Below are positions 15,842 through 22,961 of a DNA stretch of 32,592 nucleotides, piece after piece. The position numbers and the translations under genes are program-made. Every line of letters begins with the position of its first letter. Within the stretch, counting starts at the first letter, position 1. Source of the stretch: an uncultured Clostridia bacterium. GTDB taxonomy: Bacteria; Bacillota; Clostridia; Oscillospirales; Ruminococcaceae. The stretch lies in the NCBI GenBank assembly GCA_947304245.1, contig CAMZAK010000009.1, positions 1-32,592 of the forward strand, given 5' to 3'. Under the pieces are notes generated by a model. The model was not told the origin of the DNA. It ran no database searches and saw only the letters and a program-made list of their open reading frames with translations.

Positions 15842-17797
15842 TTGGGCCTTACAATAACAGAAAAAATTTTAAAAGAGCATGCTTTAAATTTCACGGAATA
15901 TGGCGGTTTTAAAAGTTTAAAGGTTAAGGTAGACCAAACTCTAACGCAAGACGCAACAGGAACAATGGCATATTTGCAATTTGAAGCTTTAGGTGTTAAA
16001 AGAGTTAAAACAAAACTAAGTGTTGCGTATGTGGATCATAACACTTTGCAAGCAGGGTTTATGAATGCGGATGACCATAGATATATTAAAACAGTTGCAA
16101 AGAAGTATGGCATTTATTATTCAAAACCAGGTAACGGAATTTGCCATCAGGTTCATCTTGAAAGGTTTTCTGTTCCCGGAGAAGTTTTAATAGGTTCAGA
16201 CAGCCACACGCCAACCTCTGGAGGAATTGGAATGCTTTCTTTTGGAGCTGGTGGGTTTGATGTTGCTTGTGCTATGGCGGGTTTGCCATATGAAATTTCA
16301 CCTTTTAAAATTGTTAAAATTAATTTAAAAGGAGAGTTAAAACCTTTTGTTTCTGCTAAAGATGTAATATTAAAAATTTTACAAATGTTAACTGTAAAAG
16401 GTGGAGTTGGAAGAATTTTTGAATATTCTGGAGAAGGGGTTAGGAGTTTATCTGTCCCTGAAAGAGCAACAATAACAAACATGGGAGCAGAACTCGGAGC
16501 AACAACTTCAATCTTCCCTTCGGATGAAATAACAAGAGAGTTTTTAGCAGCACAAGGAAGAGAAAAAGATTGGAAACCTTTAGCTGCAGATGAAGATGCT
16601 AAATATTATGAAACCATTGAAGTAGACCTTTCTTCTTTAGAGCCTTTGGTTGCCTGCCCGCATTCTCCAGATAACGTTAAAACCGTAAAAGAATTAGAAG
16701 GGCTTAAAATTAACCAGGTTTGCATAGGTTCTTGCACTAACTCTTCTTTAACAGATATGATGAAGGTTTCATACATTTTGCGTGGCAACAAGGTTTATGA
16801 AGATGTGGACCTTGTAATTTCTCCAGGTTCTAGGCAGGTTTTAACAATGCTTTCTAGAAACGGGTTTTTGTCAGACATAATAGATGCTGGAGCAAGAGTT
16901 TTAGAGTGCGCTTGTGGGCCATGCATTGGAATGGGGCAATCTCCTAAGTCTGAAGGAGTTTGTTTGAGAACATTTAACAGAAACTTTTATGGCAGAAGTG
17001 GCACAAAAGACGCTTCCATTTACCTGGTTTCTCCTGAGGTGGCTGCTTTTTCTGCAATTAAAGGAGAGCTTAGCTGTCCTTTAGAAAAAGATTTTAACTT
17101 TACTATCTTTAAAACACCAGAAAAATTTGTTGTTAACGATAACATGATTTGCCCTCCTGCAACCGAAGAAGAGGCTGAAAGTGTTGTTGTTGAAAAAGGG
17201 CCAAACATTAAAAGTTTTCCGGTTGCGGAAGAGTTTGAAGAAAGTTTTAAGGCAAAAGTTGCAATAAAGGTTGAAGACAACATAACAACAGACCACATAA
17301 TGCCTGCAGGAGCAAAAATTTTGCCATATAGGTCTAACATACCTTTTCTTTCACAGTTTTGTTTTGAGGTTGTAGACCCTAATTTTTCTAAAAGAGCAAA
17401 AGAATTTAAACGCAGCATAATAGTTGCAGGAATTAATTATGGGCAAGGTTCTTCTCGAGAACATGCAGCCTTAGTGCCGCTTTACCTAGGGGTTAGAATT
17501 GTTATTGCTAAAAGTTTTGCAAGAATACATAAAGCTAATTTAGTTAATGCGGGAATTTTGCCTTTAACCTTTGAAGAAGAAAAAGATTATGAAAAATTAA
17601 AAGAAGGAGAAGAACTTTTAGCAGAGAACCTAAAGGAAACGTTAAATAAAGAAAGAAAAGTTATTTTCAAAACAGAAAATAACTCAAAAATTATAACAAA
17701 TTGCGATTTAGAAAAAGAACAAATAGAAATTGTGTTAAAAGGAGGGCTTTTAAACCACATTAAAAAAAGTGAGTTTAATAAGCTTAGTAAAAATTAA
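15842..17797 (+). CDS. acnA: Aconitate hydratase, short monomeric type
   Basis: Aconitase isomerises citrate to isocitrate through a [4Fe-4S] cluster, here probably to supply 2-oxoglutarate and glutamate. The frame opens at an ATG at 15818, but GGAGG at 15830-15834 precedes a TTG at 15842. From there the protein begins LGLTITEKILKEH, the conserved start of this family. The 651-aa length fits the compact aconitase branch (TIGR01342-like) rather than the 890-aa AcnA. Cluster ligands are visible as Cys298 in GSCTNSS and Cys358 and Cys361 in CACGPCIG. SDSHTPTSGG and the swivel domain (TTDHIMPAG, GINYGQGSSREHAAL) are present. The downstream end contains a 10-bp inverted repeat. Confidence 0.92.
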   Translation: MGLTITEKILKEHALNFTEYGGFKSLKVKVDQTLTQDATGTMAYLQFEALGVKRVKTKLSVAYVDHNTLQAGFMNADDHRYIKTVAKKYGIYYSKPGNGICHQVHLERFSVPGEVLIGSDSHTPTSGGIGMLSFGAGGFDVACAMAGLPYEISPFKIVKINLKGELKPFVSAKDVILKILQMLTVKGGVGRIFEYSGEGVRSLSVPERATITNMGAELGATTSIFPSDEITREFLAAQGREKDWKPLAADEDAKYYETIEVDLSSLEPLVACPHSPDNVKTVKELEGLKINQVCIGSCTNSSLTDMMKVSYILRGNKVYEDVDLVISPGSRQVLTMLSRNGFLSDIIDAGARVLECACGPCIGMGQSPKSEGVCLRTFNRNFYGRSGTKDASIYLVSPEVAAFSAIKGELSCPLEKDFNFTIFKTPEKFVVNDNMICPPATEEEAESVVVEKGPNIKSFPVAEEFEESFKAKVAIKVEDNITTDHIMPAGAKILPYRSNIPFLSQFCFEVVDPNFSKRAKEFKRSIIVAGINYGQGSSREHAALVPLYLGVRIVIAKSFARIHKANLVNAGILPLTFEEEKDYEKLKEGEELLAENLKETLNKERKVIFKTENNSKIITNCDLEKEQIEIVLKGGLLNHIKKSEFNKLSKN

Positions 17798-17811
17798 GTT
17801 AACATTAAAAC

Positions 17812-17837
17812 AATAACTTTCAGAGAAAAGTTATTTT
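17812..17837. terminator. Possible bidirectional terminator between aconitase and sigG
   Basis: AATAACTTT (17812-17820) pairs perfectly with AAAGTTATT (17827-17835) around a 6-base loop, followed by TT. The right arm and the next bases (AAAAGTTATTTTCAAAA) repeat the end of the aconitase gene at about 17656-17672. T-runs are short, so termination strength is uncertain. Confidence 0.4.
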
Positions 17838-17857
17838 CAAAATGGGTTTAATTCAGT

Positions 17858-18640
17858 TTAAGGGTTTAACTGAGATTTAATTGTTTTTAGTGCGGTTTTT
17901 TCTAGTCTGCTAACCTGTGCTTGAGAGATGCCCACTTCTTTTGCAACCTCCATTTGTGTTTTTCCTGCTAGAAATCTTAAAGAAAGAATTTTTTTCTCAC
18001 GGGTTGAAAGGTCTTTAATTGCTTTTTTAATTAAAATTTCATTGAGCCAGTTGTTGTCGTTTGTTTTGTCTCCTAACTGGTCCATCACAAAGATTGTGTC
18101 GTTAAAATCTGAGTAAATAGGTTCATTTAAAGAAATTGGTTCTACTATGGATTCTAGTGCCATAAAAACATTTTCAGGTGATTCTTTTAATTCTTCTGTT
18201 ATTTCTGCAAAAGAAGGTTCCCTGTTATTTTTATTTATAAAATTTTCTTTAACCTTCATTGCTTTGTAGGCAATATCTCGCAGAGAACGAGAAACTCTAA
18301 TGCTGCAGTAGTCTCTAATATATCTTCTTAGTTCGCCTTGAATCATGGGCACTGCGTATGTTGAAAAATGCACATTTTGGGTTATGTCGAATCTGTCTAT
18401 TGCTTTAATTAGCCCAATGCAGCCAACCTGGAAAAGGTCATCCATGTTTTCTTTTCTTGAAGAAAATCTTTGTATTACACTTAAAACAAGCTTTAAATTA
18501 CCGTTAATTAGTTTTTCTCTTGCTTTTTCAGGATTTATATTATTTTTAATTTGTTTTAATAACTCTTTTTTTTCTTTTTCTGTTAAAACTTTTAAGGCAC
18601 TTGTGTCTACTCCGCTAATTTTAACTTTTTTAAGGTACAT
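17858..18640 (-). CDS. sigG: RNA polymerase sporulation sigma factor SigG
   Basis: Sigma-G drives late gene expression in the forespore of endospore-forming Firmicutes. The 260-aa protein matches it along its full length. The start reads VKISGVDTSALKVL, like the Bacillus KVEICGVDTSKLPVL. Region 2 is conserved (NGNLKLVLSVIQRF, DDLFQVGCIGLIKAIDRFD, VHFSTYAVPMI), with SIRVSRSLRDIAYKA next and region 4 ending GKTQMEVAKEVGISQAQVSR. The ATG at 18640 has GAGG 9 nt upstream. In many relatives sigG follows spoIIGA and sigE; here it stands alone and converges on aconitase, so the usual cluster is broken. An intact frame suggests sporulation is, or recently was, functional. Confidence 0.93.
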   Translation of the reverse strand: MYLKKVKISGVDTSALKVLTEKEKKELLKQIKNNINPEKAREKLINGNLKLVLSVIQRFSSRKENMDDLFQVGCIGLIKAIDRFDITQNVHFSTYAVPMIQGELRRYIRDYCSIRVSRSLRDIAYKAMKVKENFINKNNREPSFAEITEELKESPENVFMALESIVEPISLNEPIYSDFNDTIFVMDQLGDKTNDNNWLNEILIKKAIKDLSTREKKILSLRFLAGKTQMEVAKEVGISQAQVSRLEKTALKTIKSQLNP

Positions 18641-18793
18641 AAAAAATTACCTCGCAAGCTGGCAAATTTTTAGAATACCTATTCAGTTTTAACAAAAAAA
18701 CCCTTAAAATTCATCAAAAATATGGTTATTTTTTTCAATAATTTAACAAAAATAGGAAACGTTATTTTAACAAAAATCATAGAATAAGTTAAT

Positions 18794-18821
18794 TTGACTG
18801 TTTAAAAATTTTATTTAAATA
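18794..18821 (+). promoter_or_regulatory. Possible promoter of ROK copy 1
   Basis: TTGACT (18794-18799), a 16-bp spacer and TAAATA (18816-18821). In copy 2 the same boxes lie at 20001-20006 and 20028-20033 with a spacer of 21 bp, so copy 2 may have lost this promoter. Confidence 0.4.
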
Positions 18822-18903
18822 AGTCGAATTTGTTTAATTGATATTTATTTAATTGATATTTAATTAATATTTAATTAATGAAATTATGGTAACGGAGGAA
18901 AAT

Positions 18904-19863
18904 ATGAATTATAATATTGGAGTAAGAATTGAATCTAGCAAAATTAATGCTGCAATAATAGAAGATAATTTAAAAATTTTAGAAACTGTAACGAAAGATT
19001 TGGTTTTACCTGTAACGGGAATTCAGGTGGAAAATTTAATTGAAGAATTAATTAAAGAATTATTGAAAAAAACAAACATAAAAAAGGAGAAAATTAATTC
19101 CATAGGAATTTCATGTCCTGGTTTAATAGACACTGAAAATAAAATTGTAAGGGTATGGTATGGTTTTGATTGGAAAAATGTAAGTTTAGGTGATAATTTA
19201 GAAAAAAATTTAAAAATACCGGTTTTTATAGCTAATGATACGGATACAACTGCATTGGGAGAGTTTGCTTACAACAAACTTGAAAAAGGAACAGAACTTT
19301 TGGCTGTTATAATAAATTCAGGAGTTGGAGCTGGTTTAATAATTAAAGACAAATTATTTTATGGCTACAATTCTAGCGCATTAGAAGCAGGAGAGATGGT
19401 CATAGAAAAAAACGGCAGAAAGTGCGATTGTGGAGGAAGAGGATGTTTACAAAAATATGTATCTTATGCTGGTGTGGTGGAAACTGCAAAAGAGGTTATG
19501 AAAAAATATGAAGATAGTGTATTATGGGAGATTTTAAAAGAGAAAAAAGAATTAACATGTGAAGATGTTTTTAATGCTTCTAAAAAAGAAGACCCTGCTG
19601 CTGTTGAAGCTGTAGACATATTTTTAAGTGATTTATCTACTGGTTTGTGTAATCTTACGAATATTTTAAACCCAGAAATAATAATATTGGGAGGGTCTTT
19701 AAGCAGAAAAATAAACATAGAACAATACATTGAAACTATATATAAAAAAGTTAACAGTAATGGAATCATTAAAGATTTAGATGAAAAATGTGAGATTAGG
19801 GCATCTAAAATTTTTGAAAAAGCTGAAATAATAGGAGCAGCAAATTTATATAAATTCGTTTAA
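18904..19863 (+). CDS. ROK-family protein, copy 1 (kinase-like, key motifs altered)
   Basis: ROK proteins are sugar kinases or sugar-responsive repressors. This 319-aa protein has no N-terminal helix-turn-helix, so it has kinase form. The ROK zinc region (CDCGGRGCLQKY) and the catalytic Asp region (ANDTDTTALGEF) are present. The phosphate-binding D-x-G-G-T near the N-terminus is replaced by VRIESSKINA, and the GH-M pattern before the zinc cysteines reads AGEMVI, with Glu for the zinc-ligand His. Activity as a glucokinase is therefore doubtful. The ATG at 18904 has GGAGG five bases upstream. It differs from copy 2 only in its first 40 residues or so. Confidence 0.8.
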   Translation: MNYNIGVRIESSKINAAIIEDNLKILETVTKDLVLPVTGIQVENLIEELIKELLKKTNIKKEKINSIGISCPGLIDTENKIVRVWYGFDWKNVSLGDNLEKNLKIPVFIANDTDTTALGEFAYNKLEKGTELLAVIINSGVGAGLIIKDKLFYGYNSSALEAGEMVIEKNGRKCDCGGRGCLQKYVSYAGVVETAKEVMKKYEDSVLWEILKEKKELTCEDVFNASKKEDPAAVEAVDIFLSDLSTGLCNLTNILNPEIIILGGSLSRKINIEQYIETIYKKVNSNGIIKDLDEKCEIRASKIFEKAEIIGAANLYKFV

Positions 19864-19880
19864 AAATTAGGAGGTTTAAT

Positions 19881-19914
19881 GTAATTTGTCCTCATTGCAA
19901 AGCTAAAGAAAGTA
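19881..19914 (+). pseudogene. Duplicated first codons of nrdR
   Basis: This reads like the first 11 codons of nrdR (ICPHCKAKES in place of VCPHCKAKES) after the same AGGAGG site, but the GTG start has become GTA and the frame runs into the next repeat unit. It is a by-product of the tandem duplication. Confidence 0.8.
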
Positions 19915-19923
19915 ATATGGTTA

Positions 19924-19941
19924 TTTTTTTTTTTTTTTTTT
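19924..19941 (+). repeat. 18-base T homopolymer
   Basis: The leader of ROK copy 2 contains 18 consecutive T, where the equivalent site in copy 1 (18729-18735) has seven. This is either slippage expansion or a sequencing length error. Confidence 0.85.
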
Positions 19942-20087
19942 CAATAATTTAACAAAAACAGGAAACATAATTTTGATAAAAATCATAGAATAAGTTAAAT
20001 TTGACTTTTTAAAAATTTTATTTAGTTTAAATAAGTTAAATTGTTTTTAAATTCAAACTAATAAAATTTGTAGTAATGGAGGAAAAT

Positions 20088-21047
20088 ATGAACTATAATA
20101 TTGGAGTAAGGATTTCAAAGAGTAATGTTGAGGCTGCAATAATGCAGGATAATTTAAAAATTTTAGAAACTGTAACGCAAGATTTGGTTTTACCTGTAAC
20201 GGGAATTCAGGTGGAAAATTTAATTGAAGAATTAATTAAAGAATTATTGAAAAAAACAAACATAAAAAAGGAGAAAATTAATTCCATAGGAATTTCATGT
20301 CCTGGTTTAATAGACACTGAAAATAAAATTGTAAGGGTATGGTATGGTTTTGATTGGAAAAATGTAAGTTTAGGTGATAATTTAGAAAAAAATTTAAAAA
20401 TACCGGTTTTTATAGCTAATGATACGGATACAACTGCATTGGGAGAGTTTGCTTACAACAAACTTGAAAAAGGAACAGAACTTTTGGCTGTTATAATAAA
20501 TTCAGGAGTTGGAGCTGGTTTAATAATTAAAGACAAATTATTTTATGGCTACAATTCTAGCGCATTAGAAGCAGGAGAGATGGTCATAGAAAAAAACGGC
20601 AGAAAGTGCGATTGTGGAGGAAGAGGATGTTTACAAAAATATGTATCTTATGCTGGTGTGGTGGAAACTGCAAAAGAGGTTATGAAAAAATATGAAGATA
20701 GTGTATTATGGGAGATTTTAAAAGAGAAAAAAGAATTAACATGTGAAGATGTTTTTAATGCTTCTAAAAAAGAAGACCCTGCTGCTGTTGAAGCTGTAGA
20801 CATATTTTTAAGTGATTTATCTACTGGTTTGTGTAATCTTACGAATATTTTAAACCCAGAAATAATAATATTGGGAGGGTCTTTAAGCAGAAAAATAAAC
20901 ATAGAACAATACATTGAAACTATATATAAAAAAGTTAACAGTAATGGAATCATTAAAGATTTAGATGAAAAATGTGAGATTAGGGCATCTAAAATTTTTG
21001 AAAAAGCTGAAATAATAGGAGCAGCAAATTTATATAAATTCGTTTAA
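20088..21047 (+). CDS. ROK-family protein, copy 2 (kinase-like, key motifs altered)
   Basis: This is the second tandem ROK gene, also 319 aa, with an ATG at 20088 and GGAGG five bases upstream. Its start reads IGVRISKSNVEAAIMQDNLK against IGVRIESSKINAAIIEDNLK in copy 1, a cluster of coding differences, after which the proteins are identical. Like copy 1 it lacks the D-x-G-G-T phosphate-binding motif and the zinc-ligand His but keeps the CDCGGRGC motif. It ends 17 bp before nrdR and is probably co-transcribed with it. Substrate cannot be named from sequence. Confidence 0.8.
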   Translation: MNYNIGVRISKSNVEAAIMQDNLKILETVTQDLVLPVTGIQVENLIEELIKELLKKTNIKKEKINSIGISCPGLIDTENKIVRVWYGFDWKNVSLGDNLEKNLKIPVFIANDTDTTALGEFAYNKLEKGTELLAVIINSGVGAGLIIKDKLFYGYNSSALEAGEMVIEKNGRKCDCGGRGCLQKYVSYAGVVETAKEVMKKYEDSVLWEILKEKKELTCEDVFNASKKEDPAAVEAVDIFLSDLSTGLCNLTNILNPEIIILGGSLSRKINIEQYIETIYKKVNSNGIIKDLDEKCEIRASKIFEKAEIIGAANLYKFV

Positions 21048-21064
21048 AAATTAGGAGGTTTAAT

Positions 21065-21520
21065 GTGGTTTGTCCTCATTGCAAAGCTAAAGAAAGTAAA
21101 GTTATAGATTCTAGGTCTACTGCAGATGGGAAATCTATTAGAAGAAGGCGAGAATGCCTTAGTTGTTTTGGGCGTTTCACAACATATGAAACAATTGAAA
21201 CAATTCCGTTGTTGGTTATTAAAAAAGATAAGTCTCGGCAAAGGTTTGATAAGGAAAAATTAATAACTATGCTTTTAAGAGCATGCGGCAAAAGGCCTTT
21301 AGCTTTAGATGTTTTTAAAAAAATTGTTAATGAAGTTGAACAGGAAATTTTAAATCAATTTTTTAAAGAGGTGCCTTCTTCTAAGGTTGCAGAATTAACA
21401 ATGAAAAAGTTAAAAGATGTTGACATTGTGGCATACATACGTTTTGCTTCTGTTTACTATGAATTTAGCACAGCAGAAGAATTTATTAGAGAAATTAATA
21501 GATTAAGTTATGAGAAATAG
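21065..21520 (+). CDS. nrdR: Transcriptional regulator NrdR
   Basis: NrdR is the ATP/dATP-sensing repressor of ribonucleotide reductase genes. It binds NrdR boxes through an N-terminal zinc ribbon and senses nucleotides through an ATP-cone. The 151-aa protein shows both. CPHC and CLSC are the metal-binding pairs, separated by the KVIDSR and SIRRRRE segments, and the ATP-cone begins near LLVIKKDKSRQRFDKEKL. The GTG at 21065 is used, because the overlapping ATG at 21063 is out of frame and AGGAGG at 21053-21058 is correctly spaced. The gene ends 20 bp from the convergent DUF4363 gene. Confidence 0.95.
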   Translation: MVCPHCKAKESKVIDSRSTADGKSIRRRRECLSCFGRFTTYETIETIPLLVIKKDKSRQRFDKEKLITMLLRACGKRPLALDVFKKIVNEVEQEILNQFFKEVPSSKVAELTMKKLKDVDIVAYIRFASVYYEFSTAEEFIREINRLSYEK

Positions 21521-21540
21521 AAAAACATATTTTAAATTTT

Positions 21541-21921
21541 TCATAGTATGTTTGAAATAGATAGGTTGCTTTGTTTTTTAATTTCATCGCAGTAAAAATA
21601 TAGTTGTTTTATATTTTTTTTAAGTTTATTCATATTAAATTCTTCTAAATTGTTATTTAAATTTAAAATTTCCTTTTCTAGTAACTTTAAATTTTCTCTT
21701 TTTAAAAAAAGCTGCAAGATGTTGCTGCTGTAGTCCCAGTCATATTTTAAATTTTTTGCTTCATATTTTAAAAAAGGAAGATTGTTTTGGTTTAAATTTT
21801 GTTCAATTAATTTAGTTTCTTCTAAAATTAGGGAACATTTTCTTTCAACATCAATGTAGTTATAAATGCTGGTTGAAATTACGCTAACTAAAATTAAAAA
21901 TATTATTATTGTTTTTTTCAT
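21541..21921 (-). CDS. DUF4363-like small membrane-anchored protein
   Basis: This 126-aa protein has one N-terminal hydrophobic segment (IIIFLILVSVISTSIYNYI) and a helical extracytoplasmic part rich in Leu, Asn and Lys. DUF4363 proteins of this size and shape are usually encoded next to DUF421/YetF genes in Clostridia, exactly as here, where the gap is 3 bp. The recognition rests on this pairing and the general shape, since sequence conservation is low. The ATG at 21921 uses an AAGGAAAA site inside the end of the upstream gene, so translation is probably coupled. Function is unknown. Confidence 0.65.
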   Translation of the reverse strand: MKKTIIIFLILVSVISTSIYNYIDVERKCSLILEETKLIEQNLNQNNLPFLKYEAKNLKYDWDYSSNILQLFLKRENLKLLEKEILNLNNNLEEFNMNKLKKNIKQLYFYCDEIKKQSNLSISNIL

Positions 21922-21924
21922 AGT

Positions 21925-22596
21925 TTAATTTTCCTTTTTCGCTAAAAAAATTTCTTTGTTTTCATCTGCAGTCATAATAAAAACATCTTTAATTTTTAAA
22001 TTTTGTTCTTTAATTTGGTTTTCAACCCAGTTCTTTGTAATGTTTAAATAGTTTAAATTGCTTTTAATTAGCTTTCCATCTGAAACAATAACTAGTGGGA
22101 TTGTGGTTTTTTCGTTCTTAAAATTTAAAAGTTTAGGAGTAATTGAGGAATATTGGAATTTTTTAATAATGTTCATTTTTCCGTTGGTTTCAACAATTGC
22201 GTAAGCAACATCGCTAATGTTAAAGACACCACAACCTCTAAGATTTTCTGTTAAATCGTCTACTGTGAATCTTAGTTTTGTTAGAGCTTTTTGGTTTATT
22301 ACGCCATTTTCAATTACAAATATTGGCTTTCCTGAAATGATTTTTCTAAATTTTCTGCTTTTCAAACCCATTAGTGAGAAAATATATTCAAAACACAGTA
22401 AAATTAAAAGAGGAGTTATGCCTAAAATTAGAGGGATATCTAAATTTTCAACAGGCATAGAAGTAAGGTTTGAAACTAAAATTGTAACAGCGAGTTCACT
22501 TGGTTGAAGTGTTGCAATTTGGCGTTTGCCCATAAACCTCATAATAAAAATAACTAAAATGTAAACAATTAATGTTCTAAAAATAGAAATAAACAC
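21925..22596 (-). CDS. DUF421 / YetF-family membrane protein
   Basis: This 223-aa protein has three N-terminal membrane segments and a C-terminal cytoplasmic domain. Family signatures are clear: FMGKRQIATLQPSELAVTIL with SNLTSMPVEN early, then a soluble part with LTKLRFTVDDLTENLRGCGV and FNISDVAYAIVETNG. YetF-type proteins are widespread in spore-forming Firmicutes and some act in the spore envelope; the biochemical role is not established. The GTG start at 22596 has AAAGGGG upstream. A strong hairpin at 22656-22704 separates it from the aminotransferase remnant, so it probably has its own promoter in the 60 bp before the start. Confidence 0.85.
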   Translation of the reverse strand: MFISIFRTLIVYILVIFIMRFMGKRQIATLQPSELAVTILVSNLTSMPVENLDIPLILGITPLLILLCFEYIFSLMGLKSRKFRKIISGKPIFVIENGVINQKALTKLRFTVDDLTENLRGCGVFNISDVAYAIVETNGKMNIIKKFQYSSITPKLLNFKNEKTTIPLVIVSDGKLIKSNLNYLNITKNWVENQIKEQNLKIKDVFIMTADENKEIFLAKKEN

Positions 22597-22655
22597 AAAT
22601 TTTCCCCTTTAAAGAATTTAACACATTGAGTATGAATTAATTTAACGCTTATTAT

Positions 22656-22704
22656 GCAAAAAAATTAATCTCTATTGAAATTTTAGAGATTAATTTTTTT
22701 GTGC
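22656..22704. terminator. Strong terminator, 16-bp perfect stem
   Basis: Positions 22658-22673 pair perfectly with 22685-22700 around an 11-base loop. The stem begins with seven A and ends with seven T, so it can terminate in both directions. In context it ends minus-strand transcription from the aminotransferase gene and its copied tail, before the DUF421 gene. Confidence 0.8.
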
Positions 22705-22721
22705 AAAATTTTTGCTTACAA

Positions 22722-22925
22722 CTATTTTGTTTTAAATTTAAAACCCTTACATTGGTTAGAAAATTCTTGCTCATATCTATTCTGCAAAGCTTCTAAAAGT
22801 CTTGGTGCAGAATTTTTAATTTTTACGCCATTAATTGAATTAACACCCAAGGGAAGGCAACCACTTTTGCTTACAATTACTTCGTCTGCTTCTTTTAATT
22901 CTTCCAAACTAAAAGGTTTTTATAA
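22722..22925 (-). pseudogene. Copied C-terminal end of the D-amino acid aminotransferase gene
   Basis: The 190 bp matching the end of the aminotransferase gene lie at a 234-bp offset downstream of it. The copy encodes LEELKEADEVIVSKSGCLPL, GVNSINGVKIKNSAPRLLEA and a tail that runs five residues past the parental stop. Compared with the parent, the CASGCLCMG segment has become SKSGCLPLG. There is no start codon or ribosome binding site, so it is a remnant. Confidence 0.85.
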
Positions 22926-22961
22926 TTTTCTAAAGAGGTTTAAGTAAACTAATTAATTTAT

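Larger units (their letters stand above)
18721..21100 (+). repeat. Tandem duplication of about 1.19 kb: ROK gene plus the start of nrdR
   Basis: Unit 1 (about 18721-19917) and unit 2 (about 19918-21100) each hold an upstream AT-rich leader, a ROK gene and the first bases of nrdR. The leaders are similar but diverged. From roughly the 40th codon of the ROK gene to just past the nrdR ribosome binding site the two are identical as far as I can compare. The junction joins nrdR codon 11 to the TATGGTTATTTTT segment that begins the leader. Confidence 0.9.

Noticed and set aside
17020..17418. 132-aa and 71-aa open frames on the minus strand
   Set aside because: Both lie antisense to the aconitase swivel-domain region, which is clearly the coding strand.
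18721..21100. The 1.19-kb duplication as an insertion sequence or composite transposon
   Set aside because: There is no transposase, no terminal inverted repeat and no target-site duplication; the unit ends inside nrdR, as expected of a plain tandem duplication.
22699..22947. 82-aa open frame on the plus strand
   Set aside because: It is the reverse strand of the copied aminotransferase tail; the parent's coding strand is minus.
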